Origin: Aquincolibacterium sp964606385
GTDB lineage: Bacteria; Omnitrophota; Omnitrophia; Omnitrophales; Aquincolibacteriaceae
NCBI GenBank assembly: GCA_964606385.1
Contig: CAZSFZ010000003.1
Span: 120,569-184,568, forward strand
DNA: 64,000 bases
Direction: 5' to 3'
Part shown: positions 32,802 through 41,313 of the stretch, piece by piece
Layout of the letters: every line of letters begins with the position of its first letter
Numbering within the stretch: the first letter of the stretch is position 1
The notes under the pieces: generated by a model
The model's database searches: none
Told to the model about the DNA's origin: nothing
Seen by the model: the letters and a program-made list of their open reading frames with translations, nothing else
Translations under genes and position numbers: made by a program

Positions 32802-34277
32802 TCACTGATGGAAAATCTCTTTTAAGATGGCGTCTGCAATGTTTTCGGCAAGTAACCGGTTTCCTTTCGCGGTACAATGACCGAAATCCCCGCCGAAAAT
32901 ATCCGTAAAATATTCTTTGTAGTCGCTTTTTTTAAGAGCATCTTTGAAAATTTTCTCATTATCAACAAATAAGATATCTGTCTCCCCTTCAAATATCTTT
33001 TTAAGCGGTTCCACGCTCCGCACAGGATATTGGACGCACACGAGCCGGATACCTCGCTGATCGAGCATATACTTTATTTTGAGATAATTTTCTCGGGTCA
33101 CAGGATCATAATATCCCAATCGGACCTCATTGGCTTTTTTAAACAACGCGTCAGCTTGTTTTTTATTTCCCATTTCCTTATAAAGCACCGCTAACCGTCC
33201 GTATGTTTTTGCGGCTTCGGCTTCATCCTGAATGCGTGTCAGCTCGATCGTCTTTTTGAATTGTTTCTTCGCGCAGTCTTCCTCCCCGAGAAGTTCGCAC
33301 GACCACCCCAGCTGGAAATTCGCTTCCACATTTTCGGGGTTCTTTTGAACTGCTTTTTCATACATTTTCTGCGCTTCCCGTTCCCTGCCGGTCCTGTGAT
33401 AGATCCCGCCCAAATCGAGGTATCCCCGGACATTCTCAGGCTGCAGCGCGATGGCTTTTTGATATGCTACTTCCGTTTCCGGATACCTTCCCTGCCGGTC
33501 ATAAGCCATCGCTAATCCAATATAAGCTTCATAATGCTCCGGATCTTCGGCGACCATTTCTTTGAAGATTTTTTCCGCCTCAACCCCGCGGCTGTTAAGA
33601 ATATGATCATAACCTTCCCTTAGAGGATTTTTTTCGACGGGGATTACGGAAGTTTCTTTGTTTTGGAGAATATCTGCGCGAGGCATCAAAGAGTCTTTAG
33701 GAATCGGGGCCTGTTCAGATAGCTCTTCGCTTTTGGTTCGGCGTAATGAAGTCTGCCCTCGGTGGAGCTTGGTGGTTATATGGAGCCAAAGATAGCGGAA
33801 GAGTTTATAGGTCCTGAGTTTTTCAAGAAGAGAAGGGCGTTTTCCGGGAACGCTGTATTCGCGGGGTAAGTGGGATGCAAAATCATTCACGCCCATCATA
33901 GTGATGACAATATCCGGCTTGAAGGTGTTAAGATTTTCTTGCAGATGATCTGCAATATAGCTGCTTGTGATACCGGAAAGCCCCTTATTGATCACGATGA
34001 ACTTGATCCCCGCATTCCGTCCATTGAGGATCTTTTCCAGCTGTTCCGGATAAGGCTCCGGACCGGCCTGTGTTGTTGATTCCCCGAGACAAAGAATCCG
34101 GATCACATCCTTTTGCTTCATGGCGACGGCATTTTGATAATTCTGTGCTGAAACAATGAGAAAGCCGCAACAGCGCATCGACACCTCAAGCATGAGGAGG
34201 GACAAGAAGATCCCGAAAAACACCAGCGCTGTCTTTTGAATGAGGCTCGTTTTCAAAAAGTCCTCTCGGATTTTCAT
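32802..34277 (-). CDS. Membrane-anchored SGNH hydrolase with an inserted TPR domain
   Basis: 491 aa. One N-terminal membrane helix (about 16-40). SGNH blocks: LCLGESTTQ (GES form of block I, Ser nucleophile) near 62, GVND (block III) near 130, and near the C-terminus GDFGHCTAKGN with the catalytic Asp and His (block V). Between blocks III and V lie at least four TPR units (about 225-370), for example GLAMAYDRQGRYPETEVAYQ and YLDLGGIYHRTGREREAQ. SGNH enzymes with this anchoring commonly act on ester or acetyl groups of surface glycans; that role is inferred from the neighbourhood. It is the last gene of the long minus-strand block. Confidence 0.85.
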   Translation of the reverse strand: MKIREDFLKTSLIQKTALVFFGIFLSLLMLEVSMRCCGFLIVSAQNYQNAVAMKQKDVIRILCLGESTTQAGPEPYPEQLEKILNGRNAGIKFIVINKGLSGITSSYIADHLQENLNTFKPDIVITMMGVNDFASHLPREYSVPGKRPSLLEKLRTYKLFRYLWLHITTKLHRGQTSLRRTKSEELSEQAPIPKDSLMPRADILQNKETSVIPVEKNPLREGYDHILNSRGVEAEKIFKEMVAEDPEHYEAYIGLAMAYDRQGRYPETEVAYQKAIALQPENVRGYLDLGGIYHRTGREREAQKMYEKAVQKNPENVEANFQLGWSCELLGEEDCAKKQFKKTIELTRIQDEAEAAKTYGRLAVLYKEMGNKKQADALFKKANEVRLGYYDPVTRENYLKIKYMLDQRGIRLVCVQYPVRSVEPLKKIFEGETDILFVDNEKIFKDALKKSDYKEYFTDIFGGDFGHCTAKGNRLLAENIADAILKEIFHQ

Positions 34278-34302
34278 CGCGGCAGCAACGATCTAAAGGG
34301 GT

Positions 34303-35592
34303 CTAAGTTTTTCTGCTTTTCAAGGCTTCGAGGTGCTCGATGACCTTCTGCATCTCAGAGTTAAGGCTATGCGCGGAAACTTGTTGGTCCTTTTTTAAAA
34401 ACTCCCTTAAAAAGACCGTGAGTTTTTCCCGTCGCAGCAGATCTTTATAGTGGTTAAGCGTTTTGATCAGCCGCCCCACATATTTTCGCTTTTGGTTTCC
34501 ATCCGCAATCGTCGCGACAAACCGGACCGCTCCTGCGTGGATATCGGAAAGCTCGAACAGATGGACGCAACTTTGCAGGCAATGGGTCCGGCAGTGATCG
34601 ACTTTGCAGCGTATCGCCTTCGCTTTCTGAGAAAGCCACTCTTTCCGCAGCGAACTCTCTTTCAGGTTCCCGATCAGACCCTGACAGGTCCAAAGATCTC
34701 CGTCGAAGGTCAGGACGATCCTCACGATCGCTTCATAGCATTGCAGGTCTTCATTGAAGGACGTCCCTTCAAAATAGTCCGGGATCAGCTCCAGGATCCT
34801 TTCATCGACGTGGATAAATTCGTCTATGGCCGCTTTTTTCAGCAACAGGATCTTTCGAATAACCTCCCGGAGCTTATCCATGTTCCGCACGGAAACCCAA
34901 AGGTCGTTCTTTTTCCGTTCCTGCATTTCGGTGTTGTCCGACATCATGGGCTGGAACACGATGATATTACAGCCTTTGCTTCGCGCAAGATCGATCATGG
35001 GCAGCATGTCATCGAGATTGCAGTCCATGATCGTGAAATTGATGCCGACCGTGGGACGAGCCCGCTCGCCCCGGATCTTGCGAAAGATGTCGATCGTCGT
35101 TAAAGCCTTTTGGAAAGAGCCTCTGCCTCTTATAAAGTCATTGGCGGTTTCAAGGCCGTCGATCGACAAGGTGATGTGGCTCAACCCGCTTTGGGTCAAC
35201 CGGCGGGCGGTCTCCTCGTCGATCAAAAGACCATTACTGATCAGATCGATCTGGCCGATCTTTTTCGAAGCGGCATGTTCGATCAGCGAGAAAATGTCTT
35301 TCCGCAGGATCGGCTCCCCGCCCGAAAAGATGATGTGGTCGACCTTCAGTCCGGCGATCTGATCGATAATCTTTTTGCACTGTTCCGTCGAAAGTTCTTC
35401 TTCGGCCCTCGCATTCGCCGACGGGATCCCGCACATCTTGCATCTCAGGTTGCAGCGGTTCGTCAGCGAAAAGTAGACGTGTTCCGGAGGGCACAGGGGG
35501 CGTTTCAGAACCTTGGAATAATAAAAGCCGAGGTTCCTCTCGATCCGTTTCCATTCCCTTTCCAAACCCTCCTGTTTCACGACCGGCATCAT
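34303..35592 (-). CDS. Radical SAM/SPASM protein, paralogue 1
   Basis: 429 aa from ATG 35592, which overlaps the TGA of the upstream gene (ATGA). Radical SAM motif: LTNRCNLRCKMC (C-x3-C-x2-C), then FSGGEPIL and ISNGLLI. The C-terminal SPASM region has Cys in LQCYEAIVRI, WTCQGLIGN and the C-x3-C-x3-C group CRTHCLQSC, enough for auxiliary iron-sulfur clusters. Before the motif it has LGFYYSKVLKRPLCPPE, a segment shared with four other genes here. It is in an operon with three further rSAM genes. Substrate unknown. Confidence 0.9.
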   Translation of the reverse strand: MMPVVKQEGLEREWKRIERNLGFYYSKVLKRPLCPPEHVYFSLTNRCNLRCKMCGIPSANARAEEELSTEQCKKIIDQIAGLKVDHIIFSGGEPILRKDIFSLIEHAASKKIGQIDLISNGLLIDEETARRLTQSGLSHITLSIDGLETANDFIRGRGSFQKALTTIDIFRKIRGERARPTVGINFTIMDCNLDDMLPMIDLARSKGCNIIVFQPMMSDNTEMQERKKNDLWVSVRNMDKLREVIRKILLLKKAAIDEFIHVDERILELIPDYFEGTSFNEDLQCYEAIVRIVLTFDGDLWTCQGLIGNLKESSLRKEWLSQKAKAIRCKVDHCRTHCLQSCVHLFELSDIHAGAVRFVATIADGNQKRKYVGRLIKTLNHYKDLLRREKLTVFLREFLKKDQQVSAHSLNSEMQKVIEHLEALKSRKT

Positions 35593-36620
35593 AGACCCCT
35601 TATAATCGCGCTCAAGGACCCGGATCTTTCCCGCGAATAACAGGATTGCAAACACAGGTCCCTGCAATTTTTGACACCTCGCCTGAGCGCAGAGGCTTCC
35701 TTGGAATACCAACACTCCCGCAGCGAACGCTCGTTCAGGTTCCCGCAGATCCCATGGCAGGTATAGACAAGCGGCGCTCCGTCATCGCCGCCGCAAATGA
35801 AAATGGTTTTGTAGCCTCCGAAACATTGCCAGTCCGCTTTCTCCAACGTTTTACGGTAATATTTTCGAAGCAATTCCAACTTGGGTTCTTCATAGATCTG
35901 GATGTGATCCCGCTTGAGATCCTTGACTGCTTGAAGCGCCTGATCTAAAGCGGGCCACTTTGCTTCGCGAACCCAAAACTCGCTTTCCTGCCGGTCGGGT
36001 GTATTGAAGTTATCTTTTAAAAGCGGTTGAAAGTTGATCACATCCACACCCAGGTCATCCGCAAAGCTCAAAAGCTTTGGCAAGTCTTCCAGATTATGCT
36101 CCATCACGGTGCATGCGATCCCGATCGAGGGACCTCGGCCCCGCGTCTTTTTCGCTCTTATGAGCACCTCGATGCCTTGCACCGCCTTACGGAAATTGCC
36201 TTTACCCCGAACCAGATCATGGGTATCTTCCAGACCATCGATCGAAAAATGAATGTGGTCCATCCCGGAATCGGCCACGGCGTTCGCGAATGCTTCGTCG
36301 ATCAGTGTACCATTCGTGGTTACGATCGATCTCACGCCTTTGGCCCGGCAATGGCCGCAGATCTCCAAAAGGTCCTGCCGGAGCAGAGGTTCTCCCCCTG
36401 TCAACACGGCTTCCGGGATCCCCATCGCGGCGGCTTGATCGATGATGTTCGTGACCGTTTCCCGGGAAAGTTGTTTATGGGGAGCTGCTGGAAGAGAACA
36501 CATGCTGCAGCGAAGGTTGCACGCCTCAGTCATAGGGATCTGGATCGCATCGGGACCTACCCAGGGATGTCCGATGTGTCGCGATAGCCAAAAAAGTGCG
36601 TCTCTGATGTTTTCTCTCAT
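35589..36620 (-). CDS. Radical SAM/SPASM protein, paralogue 2
   Basis: 343 aa from ATG 36620 (12 bp from the neighbour's stop); a longer frame reaches 36713 but would overlap the upstream gene. The shared leader ALFWLSRHIGHPWVGPDA precedes MTEACNLRCSMC. TGGEPLLRQD and TTNGTLIDE follow. The SPASM cysteines are in WQCFGGYKTI, YTCHGICGN and CRDLCLQSC. The enzyme is presumably cytosolic. Its closest relative in the window by leader and SPASM pattern is the gene at 43856. Confidence 0.9.
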   Translation of the reverse strand: MRENIRDALFWLSRHIGHPWVGPDAIQIPMTEACNLRCSMCSLPAAPHKQLSRETVTNIIDQAAAMGIPEAVLTGGEPLLRQDLLEICGHCRAKGVRSIVTTNGTLIDEAFANAVADSGMDHIHFSIDGLEDTHDLVRGKGNFRKAVQGIEVLIRAKKTRGRGPSIGIACTVMEHNLEDLPKLLSFADDLGVDVINFQPLLKDNFNTPDRQESEFWVREAKWPALDQALQAVKDLKRDHIQIYEEPKLELLRKYYRKTLEKADWQCFGGYKTIFICGGDDGAPLVYTCHGICGNLNERSLRECWYSKEASALRRGVKNCRDLCLQSCYSRERSGSLSAIIRGL

Positions 36621-36631
36621 GTGCCCCACAA

Positions 36632-37729
36632 TCAGCGGACTCCGCTTTGCGTGACGGCTTTGTAGATCGTTTTGTTCTGTTCCTTGAGAATGGTGCAACA
36701 TCCCGCAAAACAAGGGGCTTTATCTTGGAGTCGTTGCCTGAATTTTAAATGTTCGCCGGTCCAAAGTTTTTTGAGCCGGATCTTTTTCACGTTCATGCCG
36801 GCCACGGGGTCCTGGATCTGCGGGCATTGCAGGATGTCGCCGTTCGCGTCCACGGAAAGAATATAATAATTCGTAAAGCATTGTCCGGGGTTCTCTTCCG
36901 GGCTTTTGCCGGAGCAAGAACACGCCTTCGCTCCCCTCTCCTCCGGCGCGACCGGGGCCTTGTCTTCATCCAGCCAGTTCCTGGCATAAGCCAATTTAGG
37001 GTTTTCCACGAACTTCCGCAACAGGCCTTTGAACTCCTCCCGCTCCGCCACGCTGAGCTGCAGGGACTCATAGTCCTTCTGCCCGGAATAAAGCATCTTC
37101 AGGACATGCACGGATTCGATGTTCTTATGCGCTTGCGCGAAATCCAGGATATCGGGAAGGGTCTTGTAGTTATGGCGCGTGATCACAACATTCAGGAGGA
37201 CCCTCAGCTTGCTTTCAAGGCGTTCCAGTTCTTCGAAAAACTCTGTAATCTTGTGGAAATATGGTTTTCGGTCGATCGCGGGTCTTACTCTGTGCTGGAT
37301 CTCAGGTGTCACGGCATCCAGGCTCAGAAGCATGATGTCCCAACCAAACTCTGTCATGACCCGGGCGGCTTCTGGACCCAAAAGGCTCCCGTTCGTGGTC
37401 ATCGATCCCATAAAGCCGAGCTCTTTGATCTTGCGAAGAATGGCGAAGATGTCTTTTTTACAGAAGGGGTCCCCGACCAGCCCGCCCAAGTTGATTTCTT
37501 TGACTTGGAAGGTCTTGGCGTCCTCAAAAAACGCGAACCATTCTTCGGGGGCGAGCTCCCTACCCCAGTCCGGCCTTATGGCGCCGCCGTGGTCCGGATG
37601 GCCGCCCCGGCAATAAAGGCAGTCGAGGTTGCAGGTTTTCGTCATCATGAGCGCGATCGTCTCCGGCCCAACGTTTTTGTCGCGTAATGATCTTTTGACG
37701 CGCTCGATCGTATTTCGATCCATGGTCAT
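36632..37729 (-). CDS. Radical SAM protein of a different subtype
   Basis: 365 aa. Radical SAM motif CNLDCLYC near residue 34, followed by an atypical GGLVGDPF in place of GGGEP and TTNGSLLG. The C-terminal part has six or more Cys (ACSCSGK, GQCFTNYYI, LQCPQI, PCFAGCC), consistent with a SPASM or twitch domain. The start ATG overlaps the TGA of the gene at 37726 (ATGA). It lacks the FW-x-SR leader of its neighbours, so it probably catalyses a different step. Confidence 0.88.
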   Translation of the reverse strand: MTMDRNTIERVKRSLRDKNVGPETIALMMTKTCNLDCLYCRGGHPDHGGAIRPDWGRELAPEEWFAFFEDAKTFQVKEINLGGLVGDPFCKKDIFAILRKIKELGFMGSMTTNGSLLGPEAARVMTEFGWDIMLLSLDAVTPEIQHRVRPAIDRKPYFHKITEFFEELERLESKLRVLLNVVITRHNYKTLPDILDFAQAHKNIESVHVLKMLYSGQKDYESLQLSVAEREEFKGLLRKFVENPKLAYARNWLDEDKAPVAPEERGAKACSCSGKSPEENPGQCFTNYYILSVDANGDILQCPQIQDPVAGMNVKKIRLKKLWTGEHLKFRQRLQDKAPCFAGCCTILKEQNKTIYKAVTQSGVR

Positions 37730-38784
37730 GATCCCCGAAAAGTGTATTTGCTGTTAGTCGCTGATGAGCCGCCTCTGAAGATCGAGATCAGCTTTCCCCA
37801 AAAACGCTTTTGGGACGAATCATGCCGTGCGCTCTCTTGCCCCGCCTTGTCCACCACAAGACCCGCCAGGCAAGGCGATTTGCATTTTTGGACCCTTTTC
37901 ATTTCCTGAAGATACGCGTCGCAATTCAAGGCGTCCTCAAGCTTGTGCAGATGAAGGGGGTGATCGATCTCTTTGCCGCAGATCCAGAGATTGCCGCGAT
38001 AGTTGATGTTAAAGCTCTTTGTTCCCATCAGGCAGTAATTATCCGTGATCAGCTGGTTGGTGAAATAATCCCAATACCGATCCATCACCCGCAAGGGACG
38101 GGCGAGCTTCATCTTTCTTTCGTTCTCATGCAAAAAGGTCAAAAGGTTTTTCAGCGCTTTTAATTGATGTCGGTCCAGATGAAACCCGTTACGCAAATAG
38201 TAGACTTCGTTGTTCGTAATGACCGGTTGAATATCAATGTGGAGTCGTTTGTGCTTCTTCATGAAAAATTTCAAGAAATCCTTAAAGCGAAGCATGTTCT
38301 CGGGCATCAGGACCGACGTGTAGAGAAAAGACCAACCCCCTTTCTCGAGCAGGCTCACCGCCGCCATGACCTTTTTAAAAACCCCCTTACCACGGATCGC
38401 GTCATTCTCTCGCTCCAGACCGTCCAGCGACAACAAGAAAACGACTTTGTCCTTACAGGCTCGGATGCTTTCTAAAAAAGCTGCGTCTAAAAGGGTCGCA
38501 TTGGTGACAATGTTAGCAGTAATTCCCTTCGAAGTGATCAACGGGATCAAGCGGCCCAGATCGGCCGCCCGCGACAAAGGCTCTCCGCCTCCGAAAGCGA
38601 TGGTTTCGACAGGAAAGCGAGTGATGTTTTGAACAATGGCCTCCCATTGCTCCACGGTCAACTCGAGCTCGACCGGAGTCTTGCTCACCGTCGTGGAGCA
38701 CATGATGCAGCTAAGACCGCATCGGTCGGTCATGGCAATATAGAACTGACCGAACCGTTTCGGATTATTTTCTGAAAAAACCAT
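37726..38784 (-). CDS. Radical SAM protein of the AMTDRCxLSCIMC type
   Basis: 352 aa. Opens with FYIAMTDRCGLSCIMCSTT, followed by FGGGEPLS and the SLDGLE loop. The C-terminal third carries the Cys set CLMGTKSF, WICGKEI and CKSPCLAG, a short SPASM-like ending. It is clearly paralogous to the N-terminal half of the gene at 39337 (same CIMCSTT-SKTPVE motif and same QPVITNNE and NGFHL blocks). The last 40 residues are charged and variable. It is 9 bp downstream of the membrane coiled-coil gene. Confidence 0.9.
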   Translation of the reverse strand: MVFSENNPKRFGQFYIAMTDRCGLSCIMCSTTVSKTPVELELTVEQWEAIVQNITRFPVETIAFGGGEPLSRAADLGRLIPLITSKGITANIVTNATLLDAAFLESIRACKDKVVFLLSLDGLERENDAIRGKGVFKKVMAAVSLLEKGGWSFLYTSVLMPENMLRFKDFLKFFMKKHKRLHIDIQPVITNNEVYYLRNGFHLDRHQLKALKNLLTFLHENERKMKLARPLRVMDRYWDYFTNQLITDNYCLMGTKSFNINYRGNLWICGKEIDHPLHLHKLEDALNCDAYLQEMKRVQKCKSPCLAGLVVDKAGQESARHDSSQKRFWGKLISIFRGGSSATNSKYTFRGS

Positions 38785-38793
38785 ATCGGCCTC

Positions 38794-39231
38794 TTAAGAC
38801 GACTCCCGGTCCCTTGAAAGGTTCAACATTTGCGATTTTATTTCCTGGGTATCGCAACAGACCTGGTCCAGATGGTCGCGCATGAGTTCCGTAAAATTCC
38901 GGATCGCTTCCAGATCGTGGGCCATGCGTTCGCTGGTAACATGGGACTGCCGCAGTGATTGTTGTATGCTGTGCATTTGAGCTTCACGGGCGCTTTCCGA
39001 AATAATCTTGGACTCAAAAAGAAGCTGTCCTATGTTCGCGAGCATCCGAACCACGGCGGCCACAATCCAGCAGATGATCATGAACGTGGTCGCTTGAAGG
39101 ACCCAGTTTGGCTTCCGCGCATGAAAAAAAATCGCCTGCGCTCCCACGACGCTCCCTACGATCGCGATGACCCAGGAAAAAGCCAACAGAATGACGCTGT
39201 TCAGCATCGGCCTTTTCTTAAATGGTAACAT
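38794..39231 (-). CDS. Two-span membrane protein with coiled-coil tail, copy 1
   Basis: 145 aa with two hydrophobic helices (about 11-32 and 45-65), then the motif VRMLANIGQLLFES and about 75 residues of predicted coiled coil. It is a paralogue of the protein at 57599 (LRMLSIAGQLMF). The start has an excellent GAAGGAGG site about 9 nt upstream. A G10 tract lies 27-36 bp in front of the start. It may scaffold a membrane complex; no family is recognised. Confidence 0.75.
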   Translation of the reverse strand: MLPFKKRPMLNSVILLAFSWVIAIVGSVVGAQAIFFHARKPNWVLQATTFMIICWIVAAVVRMLANIGQLLFESKIISESAREAQMHSIQQSLRQSHVTSERMAHDLEAIRNFTELMRDHLDQVCCDTQEIKSQMLNLSRDRESS

Positions 39232-39257
39232 GGTATAACCTCCTTCGTTAACACCCT

Positions 39258-39267
39258 CCCCCCCCCC
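39258..39267 (-). repeat. G10 homopolymer in the leader of the membrane protein gene
   Basis: Ten consecutive G on the minus strand, 27-36 bp upstream of the start at 39231. Such tracts slip readily and can change promoter spacing. Confidence 0.8.
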
Positions 39268-39312
39268 GGAGGTAAGAACCTTCGGTTGCTCCTTGGGAAA
39301 AGGCGCTGCTCT

Positions 39313-39326
39313 TTTAAACGTTTAAA
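39313..39326. promoter_or_regulatory. 14-bp perfect palindrome TTTAAACGTTTAAA
   Basis: Lies 11 bp downstream of the stop at 39337 and 82 bp before the start at 39231. It could be an operator or the base of a terminator hairpin; a T-run does not follow. Confidence 0.4.
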
Positions 39327-39336
39327 CGAGTGCGGC

Positions 39337-41313
39337 TTATTTTTCCTTAAATCCTTTCAAAGAGGAACGGCATCCTTCACTTTCAAGAAACTGCTTCAAA
39401 CTTATCAGTTCGCGATAGTTTTTCTGCCAAGTGTCTTTCTTCCCCGGCCCAAATGCAAGGGTCCCGTCGCTTTCGATCATGATCGAAAAAGGACCCCCGT
39501 TTTGGGGGCCGCTCAAATTTCCCGCTTCGTCCTCGGTAAAAACACCAAAATCAGAAAAGTCGGGATTAGGGTCGAAGCGAAAGCGGTCTATGTTAGATTT
39601 GATCTTCAGATCATCAAACTTTTTTCTCATGAGCGGTCTATCTTTTAAAAATCCTTCTTGCTGCTCCGGAGAGAACCCGCGGGATTCTTCGGGCGAAAGA
39701 AAGAAAAATCCGTTCAACTTGAATTCCGCCAAAAGGCCGAAAAGCCTGGAGAGGCCGCCGTCTTGCATTCCGACGGGCGGCGATAAAATATCGATGAGAG
39801 GATGGTCGGCGTGATACACCCCCTTATATTTTTCTGAGGCTCTCAAGATCCTGAGCGCGCGTTCTTGTTGCGATCCGAGAGTCAGATCAAGACGGACGCC
39901 CAAGCGGCTGATCAAACCGTCTCCCGTCAAACGTTCCAAGTTCGCCTCATTCAGCCGAAAAACGCCGGCCATTACGCTAATGAATAGGTCCTCATTTTTC
40001 AATGCTTCTAAGAAATAAAACAGCTTTTCCTTGTAAAAAAAAGGGTCACCATTCCCGCCGATGTAGATCTCCCGGATCTCAAGCTCGCGGATGTCCTTCA
40101 CTAGCTTATCGATCAGATCCCTATGCCTAAAAAAATCTTCGTGGGGGCTAAAACTACACGCATGACCACCAAGCTCCCCTCGGGCGTCCCCACACGAGCT
40201 CACTGAGAGAAAAAGCCTGGGGGGGAATGAACTGGCGCGGGAGTCCGTAGAGTTTTTTGCTTCTCCCGCTCTTCCTGATTCAATTTCGAGCGGGAACCGC
40301 CTTTTGAAGCGATCCCTCCGAAGCGCACGGCCGTAAACTGCTTTTTTCCCTCCGGCATATCCGGTTTTTGTTTCTACCACAAGACCGGCCAAACAGGGGG
40401 ATTTGCATCTTTTCACCCGCTCCATCTCCTTAAGGTAAGCTTCCGTGTTAAATACATCTTCGAAAGGATGTTGATAAAGGGGAAAATCGATCTCCTTGCC
40501 GCATATCCAAAGGTTCCCGCGATAATTGATGTTAAAGCTCTGCGTTCCCATTAGGCACCGGTTGTCGGGAACGATCTCATTCCTAAAATAATCCCAATAC
40601 CGGTCAATCACAGGTAAAGGGCGGGCAATCTTCATCCGTCTCTTGTTCTTATGCAAAAAGGACAGGACATCCCTCAGGGAGTTCAGCTGCGCTTCATTTA
40701 AGTGGAAACCGTTCCGCAGGTAATAGATCTCATTATTTGTGATGACCGGCTGGATGTCCACAGGAACGGCCGGGTACCGTTCCGTCAAAAATTCTAAAAA
40801 ATCCACAAAACGGCAGACGTTCTCGGGCATCAGGACCGAGGTGAAAAGGAAAGGCCATTGATAGCTCTGAAGCAGGCGCGCGGCATTCATCACTTTTTGA
40901 AAAACACCCTGCCCCCGGATCGCGTCGTTCTCTTTTTCAAGTCCGTCTACCGAGAGAAGAAAAGTGACCCTGTTTTTATGCGCCAGAACGCTCTCCAAAA
41001 ATTTTTCATCCAGACAGGTCGTATTGGTCACGATGTGGATGGGAACGCCCTTGGAGGCGATTAGAGGGATCAAGCGCGTCAGGTCGGTCGCGCGAGACAG
41101 GGGTTCCCCGCCGCCGAAAGCGATCATTCCGATCGGGAAGCGAATGATATTGCGGATGACGGATTCCCATTTTTCCACGGACATTTCATGCTCCACGGGC
41201 GTCTTGCTGATCGTCGTGGAGCACATGATGCAGCTCAGGCTGCACCGATCCGTCATCGCGATATAAATATGCTCGATCCTTGCGGGCATGCCCCGGTTCT
41301 CGGTCGGGTTCAT
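39337..41313 (-). CDS. Radical SAM protein fused to a decayed second radical SAM domain
   Basis: 658 aa from ATG 41313, chosen because it overlaps the upstream TGA (ATGA); an upstream start at 41379 would overlap the previous gene by 70 bp. Residues about 10-340 are a working rSAM unit with YIAMTDRCSLSCIMC, FGGGEPLS and the CKSPCLAG ending. After a 60-residue linker rich in Arg, Ser and Gly, residues about 380-658 again follow the rSAM order (LFLSVSSC, IYIGGNGDPFFY in place of GGGEP), but the C-x3-C-x2-C triad is missing; only widely spaced Cys remain. The second half is probably a substrate-binding or structural module. Confidence 0.85.
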   Translation of the reverse strand: MNPTENRGMPARIEHIYIAMTDRCSLSCIMCSTTISKTPVEHEMSVEKWESVIRNIIRFPIGMIAFGGGEPLSRATDLTRLIPLIASKGVPIHIVTNTTCLDEKFLESVLAHKNRVTFLLSVDGLEKENDAIRGQGVFQKVMNAARLLQSYQWPFLFTSVLMPENVCRFVDFLEFLTERYPAVPVDIQPVITNNEIYYLRNGFHLNEAQLNSLRDVLSFLHKNKRRMKIARPLPVIDRYWDYFRNEIVPDNRCLMGTQSFNINYRGNLWICGKEIDFPLYQHPFEDVFNTEAYLKEMERVKRCKSPCLAGLVVETKTGYAGGKKAVYGRALRRDRFKRRFPLEIESGRAGEAKNSTDSRASSFPPRLFLSVSSCGDARGELGGHACSFSPHEDFFRHRDLIDKLVKDIRELEIREIYIGGNGDPFFYKEKLFYFLEALKNEDLFISVMAGVFRLNEANLERLTGDGLISRLGVRLDLTLGSQQERALRILRASEKYKGVYHADHPLIDILSPPVGMQDGGLSRLFGLLAEFKLNGFFFLSPEESRGFSPEQQEGFLKDRPLMRKKFDDLKIKSNIDRFRFDPNPDFSDFGVFTEDEAGNLSGPQNGGPFSIMIESDGTLAFGPGKKDTWQKNYRELISLKQFLESEGCRSSLKGFKEK

